64,000 nucleotides of DNA from Rhabditophanes sp. KR3021 (taxonomy: Eukaryota > Nematoda > Chromadorea > Rhabditida > Alloionematidae): NCBI GenBank assembly GCA_963281155.1, contig CAUJLY010000004.1:310001-374000 (forward strand), written 5' to 3'. Positions 22,680 through 33,408 of the stretch are shown here, piece after piece. Position 1 is the stretch's first letter; each line of letters opens with the position of its first letter. The position numbers and the translations under genes were made by a program. The notes under the pieces are model-generated. The model was not told the DNA's origin. It saw only the letters and a program-made list of their open reading frames with translations, and did not search any database.

Positions 22680-23340
22680 TAAATTGCCACTCTAAATTTC
22701 AGTAGGTAATAAATATGCTTTAATAATATTTAAAATTAAGTTAAAATTGAAATGATATATTGTCTCTAATCTATTACAACATTTTGCATACAATATCATT
22801 CATATCTTATCCTTACCTGTGACAATTTAAATCGTTTATATTGTTGTTATATAATTTGGATACATTGAAGGATAGGTTTTAAAAAATTATTTTTGATGAA
22901 TTGTTTTTTAGATTTACTGTTAAAATTTTATTTCATTAAGCGAAAACAAGATATAAAGATAAAATGATAAATATTCACTTTCATTAACGTTGCTAATTAT
23001 CTCTTTAAATCAAAACTACTTCGCAAAAAATTGCACCTATTCGAAATGTAAAGTACGCATTTGTATATTCTAGTTGTCTTCTTACTTTTTCTTTTTAATT
23101 AAGTTAAATCTAGTTGGTTAAGAACAATAAGTTCAAGCAAATGTCAAATAGTTTTCTTTACATCAATAACCTCAATTAGTTATTGTTTTTATTTGCGTGG
23201 AAAACTTGAACTTCGCACTAATATTCTTTATCCTTTTCTTAATAACATAATAATTTTGACGTATAAAAAATCTAGTCTACTTCAAAAAATGTTACTATTT
23301 AAAGATTGCGTCAGCTTACTTTAAATCATAATTTATAACT
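22680..23340. other. intergenic spacer
   Basis: About 660 nt of AT-rich sequence; nothing recognised. Confidence 0.5.
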
Positions 23341-23977
23341 ATGCTCCATATACTTATTTTATTTTGTTTTTCAATTAATCCAATTAGTGGTTCTTCCAAA
23401 ACACTAAATAACTATTTGTCGCCACTGGAAAGGCTCAAAGTTATAGACAATGCAATCAGTAAAGTCAAAATTTATCCCGCCACAATTACGCCCTGTTGCG
23501 TGGATACTTTGTCTGTGTGTCGAAAAAAATTAGAAGCCGATTCAGAATCATTTTTAAAAGCATGCCGTTTGCCTGATTTTTCCTTTATGCAATGTTGTTA
23601 TACATGTCATTTTAATTCTATGGCATACGTCGGTTTAGGTGAGATTAAATTTGAGTATGATTTGTTATTATTTATTTATAGCACCTTCTGGAGCAGAATT
23701 ATACGACCATGATGTTTCAAATTTATTATTAAATATAGGAAATGGCATGAACCCACATTGTTTCGATAGACGGGGACCGGAATTTTGCGAATCTTTGTTG
23801 CAAAGGAAGGGTCGTTGGCATAATCGTCAATTGACTTGTTCAAATTCACCGGCCATTGCTTTTCGTGTATGCAGAAAAAGTTGTGGGTTCTGCAGTGATC
23901 ATCAAACAACTTCTAGTGTGAGGTGGTTAAGCGAAGAAAGTCTCGACAGGAAAAAGTGCACCAGTATTATTTCATAA
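23341..23977 (+). CDS. secreted Cys-rich protein with ShK-like domain
   Basis: Exons 23341-23638 and 23682-23977 with a 43-nt intron encode 197 residues. A signal peptide (MLHILILFCFSINPISG) is followed by a first cysteine module (CCVDTLSVCRKKL...CRLPDFSFMQCCYTC) and a second six-Cys module (HCFDRRGPEFCESLLQRKG...LTCSNS...VCRKSCGFC), whose CxxxCGFC ending is typical of ShK/ShKT domains. Such domains are widespread in nematode secreted proteins. The same two-module plan recurs in the gene at 26251, so the two are paralogues. Role unknown. Confidence 0.75.
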
Positions 23978-24992
23978 ATGTAACCAATGGTAATCTCACT
24001 AAATATTATTCTATTGGCAACAATCTAACCCACTCTATCTGGTACATGCTCTTATATTACACTTACAACATATTAAACTAGCACGATTGTTAATCTTTCG
24101 ATAAAACCACTAACCATAACCCACACTGGGTAAGAGGTCATGCCCAAATTTACAATATTTATTAGAAAAACAGTAGCAATTGTGTTTATAAGGATCCTCA
24201 TGAAAATGCAATATCAATTTATCAAAAATATTAGCATCAATTTAAGAACAACTAGCATAAATAAACAAAGTTATAAATTAAGAAAACTCTATTGCATTTG
24301 CTTTTATCCGAATTAAATAAAAATTGCTTTCTTTGTGTATCTTACTTATCTATGATTCGTGCAGGATTCTGCTGAAAAACAACTGCTTCCCTTCAAAGTG
24401 GATGTCTATATATCTTTACTTTTTTATCCAAACTACATACATCTATTTCTTGCAGGATCGTCATGATTATGCTATTTAAGGGCTAAATTGAACAAATAAA
24501 CAATCCTAGCTCTACCTTGGATACGTTATTCTTGTTTTGTTGGAATCATCACATCAAATATATTAGCTCATTAATTAGATCAACTTTATCAATAGCTATT
24601 TGTACTGAAACTATGTGATAATTGTGCACCTTATACTCATATTAGTGTTATTGCTAACCATTCTTAATAATATCTATTATGGTACATTCGCTTATTAGTG
24701 TAAACTATAGTCAAAAAGCAATTAATACATTTGTCTTTCCATTTACCATATTTTCTATCCCTTTTTATTTCTTTTTTCTTTTCAGACCAAGCTTATTTCT
24801 ATAATGTACACAAAATCTACTGCTGTAAAAGACAAGTCTGAATGGCTTTTAGCATGTTTAAAATGATTATTATTATGTATTACATTATTTTAAGGAAATT
24901 TATGAGCAAAAATTTATGATGGCGGAGTTTGAAGAGTGATGATGAGAATTTAGTAAGTTGTTGATTTTAATATAATAATTCATTCATTTTAG
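23978..24992. other. intergenic spacer
   Basis: About 1 kb of AT-rich sequence without a supportable gene; near its end a short ATG frame (MAEFEE, 24919) and a splice-like GTAAGT...TTTTAG lead into the next exon, but the frames do not join. Confidence 0.45.
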
Positions 24993-25282
24993 TCTGATGA
25001 AGAAGAGTACTCATTCAACCTAAGTGAGGATCTCATACGATTCCTGAAGGAGTCATGTGTATCTGATACAGTTGGATGCTTATACAGAATTGATGATGTA
25101 TATCTTGGACAGTCAAAAATGGGCAATTTAACATATTAACCCACTAACTGATCTTTTATATTTTATCAAAGGAAAAACAGTTACCCAAAAGAACGCTACG
25201 TACAAAGAAGCATGTGACATGGAGGAAAATAAGAGAGAACACCATCATTTCTTTGGTAAAAGACATGAAAAGTCTTGATTAA
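24993..25282 (+). CDS. small acidic/basic unidentified protein, first exon unclear
   Basis: Two segments, 24993-25097 and 25172-25282, join across a 74-nt GTATAT...CAAAG intron into a 71-residue frame: an acidic start (SDEEEYSFNLSEDLIRFL), CVSDTVGCLYRIDD, then a basic tail (LPKRTLRTKKHVTWRKIREN) and TAA. The upstream acceptor ATTCATTTTAG is good, so at least one 5' exon with the start codon is missing. KHVTW fits the loose RVxF docking pattern for PP1, but that is weak evidence. The reading frame ends 9 nt before the ATG of the next gene. Confidence 0.4.
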
Positions 25283-25291
25283 AACAGCAAA

Positions 25292-25609
25292 ATGGAACTC
25301 CATACGACGTTCAAGAATATGAACAACAATCTTCCTGTCAGTAAGGTTGAGGAAGAATGGAATGAGAAAACAAAATATGAAAATAGGGGAAAATATTTTG
25401 GAGATGATCCAGCTACATTAACTTTAAAACAGATAGTAGGCGTATTAAAGAAATGCTCGGAAAGAGCTATACTTTGAGCAAATGCAAAAGCTATCACAGG
25501 TAAAGCAAGAAAAGACTTATCTGAAGAGTTACAAGACTTCTACGATGAACATCAAGCTACATCGAAAAAGAATCGTGAAAATAAGCGAAAGAATAGACAG
25601 AAAAAATAA
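25292..25609 (+). CDS. unidentified hydrophilic protein with in-frame TGA at codon 62
   Basis: From ATG 25292, with an in-frame TAA 12 nt upstream, a frame runs 61 codons to TGA at 25475-25477 and then continues open in the same frame for 43 more codons to TAA at 25607-25609. Both halves look coding and continuous in character: charged and helical (VSKVEEEWNEKTKYENRGKY, LTLKQIVGVLKKCSERAIL, then GKARKDLSEELQDFYDEHQ and a Lys-rich end). No GT-AG pair that removes the TGA keeps the frame. It may be a recoded UGA, a pseudogene stop or a sequence error. I do not recognise the family. Confidence 0.4.
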
Positions 25610-26250
25610 TTTTTATATTTTAAATCTTTGTATACCTTTTATTCTTTTTGATGTGAACAAATCGAGAAAGAAATGCAGCAAATTATTTTAATTACCCTTA
25701 ACTCTGATCTTAATTGAACTTACTTCATTATTCTGAATGTATTTAATTATTTTGAATCACTTATATTATTATTATATTTTATTTTACCGAGGTATTAATT
25801 TATTCAAGTGCTAAATAAATGTTGTATTGACATTACTAATGGTCACTTGAAGTTGCATAATTGAGGATATATTTGAAAAGAAAAGTTAATTAGATAGCAC
25901 ATATTTTAGGTAAATTGTCAATACCTCTTGAGGAATTTTGATAAAATGACCAAGGACCCAATTAAAATATACCACCAGATATATCAAATGACTCTTTGTC
26001 ACTTTTATATTTTTCACATTTTATGGTGGTGGCCAATTTTTGAATTGTCCTTTTATTGTAAACTGATCCAGTTACGAGACTTTTATTTAATTAACGCAAT
26101 TTTTGGTAATATAAGGTCACTATTATCACAATGAATATTGAATTTCCTTTTAATGGAACAACACCTTTGAACGGTATGACATCTGCTGCAAGTCACCCCT
26201 CACTTCGTTATAGTTTATTCAATCATCATAAACAATTTGTTAATAATTCG
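25610..26250. other. intergenic spacer
   Basis: About 640 nt of AT-rich sequence. A short open frame at 25928-26134 has no coding character beyond its length. Confidence 0.45.
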
Positions 26251-27395
26251 ATGGATCGCAGAATATTTATTCGGCTTTTAAAGCTAATTATTAGTTCAGG
26301 TAATGATTGTGGTTCGTTAAGAGGATTGAATGTTTTAATTTGTGATTTTGTAGTACTCGTATCTTCAAATACCACACAATTGTCACAAAACTCTATAACA
26401 ACAAGATTAGGAGGAATCGTAAATAAGACTCCATGCTGTTTAGATAGGTAAGCAACACATTCATACCACATTTATTTTTAATTGGACAGAATTTCGACTA
26501 CTGCATGCGCAAGATTGTATATGGCCAATCCTAAATTCTTTGTTTATGAATGCGAACACAATGCTGGCTTTGCGGTCGTTGATTGTTGCAGGACGTGCTT
26601 TGATACAACCTACTCTTCCGGCCCGAAATTGAATTACACGGCCGTTACTACTAAATTGATAGCATCTCCCTCGGCAATGTGTTACGACTCAAGAAGTCCT
26701 TCTTTTTGCTTCAAATTTGTCAAAAGAATGTCTTTTTGGCAGGATAAGCCCTACAATAGATTGGATTGTAGTAATTTCCCCTTTTCCTTTAGGTAAAACA
26801 AGACTTCCTAATACTTTATATTAATATTAATGTCGATTAAAGGTTATGCAGAGCTACTTGTATGCTATGTCAGACATCGGAAAGAAAAGCAGTAGTAAAT
26901 TACAACTATACAATTTCAATAGACAAAAGTCGGTGTTCGAATTTGAATCTAGGATTTGCTTTAGACATGGATAAGACAGCCATTCACAAAAGAGTACCCT
27001 CTGCTTCGTTATTAATGACACGGAAGTTGATGAATAGGGCTAGGAATATAATAAGGCCCATGCAAATGGAGATCAAAGGTAGTGTCATAGGGGGAAACCA
27101 CCTTGAGCTGTTGGAGGATAATTTGATTAAGATTACAAGTAATAATCCCCATAATAATGTACAGCAAAATCCAAATCCATACGACAATATAGAACACCAT
27201 CAAAATCCTTACGATACTTTGCAACAAACTCAAAATCCATACGATAGTTCACACCAAAGTCAGAATCCATACGATAGTTCACACCAAAGTCAGAATCCAT
27301 ACGATACTTTACAGCAAAATCAAATTCCATATGACAATTTTGGACAAAATGATTATCCTAATTTTTACACAAATTCCAAAGCCAGTTCAAATTGA
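26251..27395 (+). CDS. secreted ShK-like protein with NPYD repeat tail
   Basis: Four exons, 26251-26299, 26354-26447, 26490-26792 and 26843-27395, join in frame to about 332 residues. I chose ATG 26251 because removing a 54-nt intron creates a convincing signal peptide (MDRRIFIRLLKLIISSVLVSS); an upstream in-frame ATG at 26131 gives none. Two Cys modules follow as in the gene at 23341: CCLDR...CARLYM...CEHN...CCRTC, and CYDSRSPSFCFKFV...LDCSNF...LCRATCMLC. A basic middle part is followed by seven NPYD-type decapeptides rich in Gln/Asn/His. The repeats suggest a surface, matrix or cuticle role, but that is a guess. Confidence 0.65.
27165..27345 (+). repeat. 30-bp coding repeats (Q-x-Q-NPYD decapeptide)
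   Basis: About six to seven head-to-tail units encode NPYDxxxQxQ. Two neighbouring 30-bp units (27238-27297) are identical at every base, which points to recent slippage or unequal exchange. Confidence 0.85.
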
Positions 27396-28716
27396 AAAGA
27401 TAACTTTAGCTATGTTGCTGATTCTTAATTTTTTTCTTCTAATAAATTTCAAAATAATGGTTCTTGATTTAATAAAAGTTCTTTGTAAAGATTACACCTT
27501 TTGAAAATAAAGAAAAGTGTGAACTAATTCAAAGAGTAATAGGATTTAAAGAATTGTCTTCAGTATGAGCCTCTACTTAACAGTATTTGACTCGAGTATG
27601 GTTCATTATTATCATTACACTGCAAATTTATAACTCAATGACGTTTCATCTCTTGTACCACTACATCTTAAGATGCTCGTTTAACTCGATTTTTACCTAG
27701 TTATTATATATGCACTGCTTTTATAAGAATATTTTTGTATATTTTATAATACAGAGATATATGTCCATAGTGTCGCATAAAAAGAAAGCCTCAAGTCTTT
27801 CCTCCATTTTATATTTAATTACTATTATTCATTTTAAAATCAAGACTTTTAAGTAAAAACACACACATATTCATGTTATCTCCTAACATAATAACTACTT
27901 TTTGATTGCGTTTTTTAAATACAATTTTAAATCTATTTATCTACAACTTCCTGTCTTACTCAAATCAAATCTCGAACAAAGACACCTCATACCCCATCAC
28001 CGACTTAAGCTTGTCTTTTCCAATATATCCTACAGCAAATCATCTTGTACCTACAAACTTTAATATAATATAGCTGATAAGGGTCTTGATTTAACCTCAA
28101 CCAATGTGTTGATTTAGGAACAAGTTGTCTTATTACACGCATTTTAGAAGACAATCATCTTGCAAATGATTTTTGAATAATCATTCAAAATTTAACATTT
28201 GTCAGTTAACTTTTAAAATTTATCTTTTAATATAAGAATCGAATGTATATTTTTTAGGCGATTTAATAACTTCAAAAATTATTAGTTTATTATCTTAGAT
28301 TCAATTATTTTGATCAATTTTATTTAAGCTCATTTTTTACAATATCGCTTTCATCTCATATAAATATTTTAGTTTGCGAGTTCGGTTTGTTATTTTGTGT
28401 AAAGTATTCAAACTTTTAAACTCCGTAATAAAAAAGATCGACGCTAAGAACACCACTACTCAAACCTGTTTCTTTACTTAGACTTATATAATATCAAGTA
28501 AGAATAAACTTTTTTATACAATCATTTTTTGTTTGAGTGTCTCAAAAAACGAGCAAGTTGGGGATATATTTAATTTATTTATCCTTGATTACATTAACAA
28601 GTACAAATCGCACCTCATTCTATTACTTTTTCTTTATCCCTTCTTAAATAATTGCAACACATTTACATGTCGGCCTTTGTTTAAATTATCCCTTGTATCA
28701 AATTTCAGCTTTTGTA
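27396..28716. other. intergenic spacer
   Basis: A 1.3-kb AT-rich stretch. I see no ORF, tRNA or repeat array worth reporting. Confidence 0.5.
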
Positions 28717-31376
28717 ATGGAGAGGATTAGAAAATCGGGTTGTGAATTGTTTGTTCCGAAAGTTAAAAATGGGAGAGATTGTCAAATGTGTGGATTTTCA
28801 CTTCTAGAGCATTCATTAATCATACCTCAACGTGATCATTCATCAACTTTCGCTCCAATAACAAGCCACTCTCACGCAACTTCTGGTGATAATTGTTGTA
28901 GTAATTCATATAATCTGTTTGCTAATGAAAACGAAGATATGAAAACGTAAGTTTTTAACATAACATACAAAAATTATTATTATTAACAAAATTAATACAC
29001 GACAATAGAGTTTCGTTTTTTCATTTTTTTTAATTACTTGTTAAATATTTATTAATCGTATTTCAAATCATATTTTGCATACTTCGTGTCAATTCAATAT
29101 TTTTACAATACAAATATGTATATTTAAAATATTTAAATATGTTTATGTATGAATATTTAACTATCTATTTATTATAATGCATAACAACCAATGGAAGATA
29201 CAAGTAATGCTATTAATTTTTTATCTATTATTTTTTAAGATAACAATAAAACTCGTTAATTGGTCACTATAATCTTCTTATTTGTAGAGACTTTAGTGCT
29301 TCCTCAAATTCGGCCTTTTCGCAATACAGAAAATTACCACTATTATCACCTACAAACAACACTTCATTATCTTCATCACCGGTGGCTGCATTACGCTTGG
29401 CTGCTCTTCGCTCTCCATTGCCTTCATCTCCTAAACAAACAAAACAAATATTGAGGCCCAAGCCAGTACACCAAAGAAAGTCATATGCTTTCGGAGACAC
29501 CTTACCTTCCAATTTTAATTTTACTTCCAATAGTAACACTAATCTGTCTGGAATAAATCAACACCTAAACGCTTCTCAAAGGTATGACATTCTTTGACAC
29601 TTCTGACACTTTCCAAAACACATTGAACTCTCTTGCTTATATTTACCCATCTATTTGATCATTTTTAATCTAATTTATTTAGCTCACCAAATTATAATTT
29701 ACCAAGATCATCTTCTAACACTGAAGCTAACGTCCTACAAAAAAATCAAGTAATTAGAGGAACCAACTTTAAAGATATCTTAAATAGATTTCAATCAGCT
29801 GCTCAAGATAATTCGTTCTCTAGAAACTATTCACTTAGATATCCCGGAACAGCACATACCCTACCAACTTTACAAGACGTTCAACTTTCATCTAGCCCTG
29901 TTATAATAGGTTCACCTACTATAATAAACAAACTTCGTACCCCTAGATCAAGTAGGGGATATACATTAGGGGGTGCTAAGCTGACTTCTTCTAATATTCC
30001 TTCCCCAGAATACTACCAACAACTTTCTCCATTACATCCAAACAACACGACATCAGATCAAGAGCTGACCCAAGATAATAATAACTTACCATCCCTACAT
30101 AAAGAACTAGATCTTGAGAGCGGAAGAGAACGTTCTATAAATCAGGTACTGTTAAAACATATCTTATTATTTTAGCAAGATGTTTTCTAATTAACACTTT
30201 ATTTTGCAGATTGTAGAGTACTTGAGTCCTGCAAACTTTACCAACATGAATTCCCTAACATCACCATCTCCTTCATCCAACACCCAATCCTTTCAAAGAC
30301 GCAACTCATATTCAAGAGGCCCTACCCCTCGTACAAACTACCAATCCTCAAATTATGCCTCGCCCGGCCAAAACAATGATGTCTATTTATCACCAAGATC
30401 AGACCTAAACACTATCTCACCCTCCAGAAGAACATCCAGAAAAGACAACTCAGACAGTGATTCCATGCCCCCTCGTGGATCACGTCACCTCTCACTTACT
30501 CCATCCTCTCCAAATCTTATTCTTACAAAGGTAAATTACCTGTCAATTAATAACCTTCTTGCAAATATCTTAAATTACCTATCATCACTCCCCAATTAAC
30601 GTCAACATCATACTGCCTTGCGTAGGAGGGTATCTCTTTAACTCAAGTGCAGGTACCAACACTTCAATCCTTGTTAACATCATTACCCCTCATTAAGATT
30701 ACAATAAACAACAAAAGAGTTGTGTCTTATAGTTAATATTTAAATACACATTTCATTCCTTCACCTAACAAATACTTAATTAATAATAATAATGACTATT
30801 AATTGTGCATTTTGCTTGCAGAATCCTAATATTCGTTCTGAGTCAACATTTGCCAGAAGGAGAAGTGTTAAAAGTGGGCAGCAAGAGGACGTCAGACACA
30901 GTCCAAAAATGAAGATTACTTCTGTTACTAGTTATACTCCTAGCTCTAGACCACCCTCCATCAACAACCATTATCAAAATAATGATTACAACTCCGGTTC
31001 TGACTCAGGAATCAGGGAAAACTCTGATTGCGTGTCACCTAGATCACCAGACTACAAATTGTCTTCAGATGTTGTTCCATCTAAAAATGTATACACTCAA
31101 ACACAAGCTTACTCCCAAATTGTGTCTAGTCAGGTCACGACATTGGCAATGGTTGCTGAAAACTTTGCCGAGTTGTCTTTGTCAGCATATCCTGAACAAA
31201 GGAAAATCAGCAAAGACTTCTTGAGTAGACTTTCATTTTATCAAATAAATTTCAAATACTCATCACCTGTCATCATCAAGGGCTCCATTTTGATTTCGGA
31301 TGCAGAAATTTCCACGGTAATCCTTTCGTTACCTTTTCTTAGCTCATTTTAATTTTAGGTATTTTATCAAAATTAA
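28717..31376 (+). CDS. Ser/Pro-rich protein, likely N-terminal part of a PEAK/NKF3 pseudokinase
   Basis: Exons 28717-28946, 29288-29581, 29683-30145, 30210-30530, 30822-31316 and 31359-31376 join in frame to about 606 residues. The N-terminus has a CxxC/His patch (CELFVPKVKNGRDCQMCGFS); most of the rest is disordered, rich in Ser, Pro, Asn and Arg (SPRSDLNTISPSRRTSR). Near the end an ordered segment reads QVTTLAMVAENFAELSLS and FYQINFKYSSPVIIKGSILI, resembling the helix and first strands ahead of the kinase fold in PEAK1/Pragmin. The last exon is doubtful: one base over, the same DNA reads YFIKIKQTNSSKLNE...MRIPFVSITFE, a kinase-like beta-3 strand. See the next gene. Confidence 0.55.
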
Positions 31377-32205
31377 ACAAACAAATTCATCAAAATTAAA
31401 CGAGGCTATGTACGATCGACTTCCTATGCGCATTCCCTTTGTCAGTATAACATTCGAACCATGGTTCATTTGAAAATGTTGGGTGCCACTTCTTGCATCA
31501 AACTTCGCTTTTCTGAATTTAGAAGCAGCAGGTCTTACCATTTTTAGAATGCCTAACTTGCCTTTGGGTGGGCATCATTCCTTCCAACAGATGACAAAGG
31601 ATAGGTGTGGCCTGATAGGACAGATATCTCATTCCAAGTGGAAAGGCATTTCATCTTTATTTCTCTTTAGACTTTTCTTGACTTCCTTTTTCTCCATACT
31701 TATTTCTGTTTGAGGGAGTGGGCAACTAAAAAATTGAAACAACAATTAGTAAGCGTTACAACTTAAGGAAAAATGTCTTGTGTTGGGTATGATGGGAAAT
31801 AGTTGATGGACGGATATTAAATTACTTCCAAATAAACTTCATTAAGTCACAATAGTAATAAGACGTGATTTGGAGTCTTTGATAAATGGGCACTTTATCT
31901 AAAAAGGATAAAGTGGTTAAAGTATCAAATAATTGGGATAAAATAATAATAGGCACCATTAATCGCTGGGCATAAAATTTGGACTGACTCACTATGATAA
32001 AATACTTAATAAGTAAATGTACCGTCAAATAGTTTTAGAGCCAAGAGTGAAGGGTAACATCAGGGTAAAGTTTGTTTGTGGTAGAAGTTGATTTATTTTA
32101 ATAAGAATATAAATACATTATAAAGACAACAATTTGAAAGTAACTAATATTAAAAATTCAAAAAATATTCCTTTGAAAAATACCTTTGATATATAGTTTA
32201 CTTAA
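31377..32205. other. gap between the two pseudokinase parts
   Basis: 830 nt. Its first 90 nt stay open in the frame of YFIKIKQ... to TGA at about 31470. The rest is AT-rich with no exon I can defend. Confidence 0.45.
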
Positions 32206-33246
32206 ATGGACAATATTAATCTGAATTTGAAGGGTTATGGAAAGGGCGACATCAGAGTTTCAGTCATGATAACACCAGCCGCCCATTACTCTCCTCTTAT
32301 GGGTAGACACGCCGAAGTGTCAGGCTTTGGTCCTGTCATATTAACTGAATTCGAGGAGTCTCAACAAGCCGTGTCGGGTTTTCTGAATTCATGCGGTGTT
32401 TACTCTAAACAAGCCAGTGCTTACAAAATCACCCTCATGCCAGCCCAAATTTGCTGCTCATTCCATACTCTTTCGGCCCAATTTTTGCACTACAGTAGCA
32501 AGTCAATTAATCCTTCAAAATATGAAGAGCATGTTTGTTTCATTGTTCTCCAACTCTTAACAGCTCTCAAATACTTGCAGGTAAGTCAAGAAAAGATTGA
32601 CGTTTGGTAATTAAAAATATAAAGTAATCAACCCCTACTGTACTAATCCAATTGATTTCAGTCAGACGGAGTTGAAATGTTGTCATCAAATTTCAGAGAA
32701 TTTTTAATTACTTACCACCATTCAGACCTCACTGAATGTTTGCAAACTTTTGACCATCTTCCAAGACTATTTTTGCTGAAAGAAGCCATTGGCAACAATG
32801 AAGAGGAGGGTATGTCTGTTGGGATGTGCAAGTATGCGACTAGAGCTTTGTATACACTACTTAATCACAAGATGCATTCATCGCTACCATTGATTTTGGA
32901 ACGTTCGGAATTTTCTTACCCCCTGAAGAAATGCGCCGAGTTGCTGAGTATGGACAAGTCCTCATCGTTGTCCGAAGCCAAAAGCGTCCTAGAATTGGCT
33001 TTCTTCGTCGGACCGACCCAGTTTAACTCTGAAAATGAAGCCAAAATTTGGCTAGACACAAACAGAGCCAACCTCCTCAACCGAGTTCTCTTTCTGATGA
33101 TGTCCAAAAAAGAAAACTTCCTTGACTTGAAAGAGAAGATGCACATCCAATTCTTATTATCATCAACACCAAGAAACTTATGTCAATCCTTGAGACTTCT
33201 GTCTAAACACAACACCACACCCCCTCTCCAAGATTCAGAATGTTAA
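32206..33246 (+). CDS. PEAK1/Pragmin (NKF3) family pseudokinase, C-terminal lobe
   Basis: Exons 32206-32580 and 32662-33246 encode 319 residues. VCFIVLQLLTALKYLQSDGVE is the kinase alpha-E helix, but the HRD loop is replaced by EMLSSNFREFLI and no DFG is visible, so no catalysis is expected. The C-terminus YPLKKCAELLS...LSEAKSVLELAFFVGP followed by WLDTNRANLLNRVLFLM closely follows the PEAK-family pattern of a C-lobe joined to the split helical dimerisation module. These proteins scaffold Src-family and Grb2/CrkII signalling. The ATG at 32206 has an in-frame TAA just before it if the nearby acceptor is used, so this may be a separate gene or a later start within a larger one. Confidence 0.6.
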
Positions 33247-33408
33247 ACAATATAATATAACTTTTATTTGGTTCAATAATTTGTAATTAATATATAACAT
33301 CATTAATTTTAATCTACTCGGACAATAAATTAACAAACATATCCATGTATATTTGATGATGTTTTTTGGGGTGATTATATGGTGTGGAGTATGAAATGTA
33401 TTGCATAT

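Noticed and set aside
25928..26134. 68-codon frame before the NPYD-repeat gene
   Set aside because: Trp/Phe/Tyr-rich chance frame in AT-rich DNA; no splice link to the next exon that improves the protein.
26131..26250. Upstream in-frame ATG of the NPYD-repeat gene
   Set aside because: It gives a 40-residue polar extension and hides the signal peptide that appears with ATG 26251 and the 54-nt intron.
31344..31541. Minus-strand frame with FKMNHGSNV-like sequence
   Set aside because: Antisense to the kinase-like plus-strand segment YFIKIKQ...; the plus strand explains the region better.
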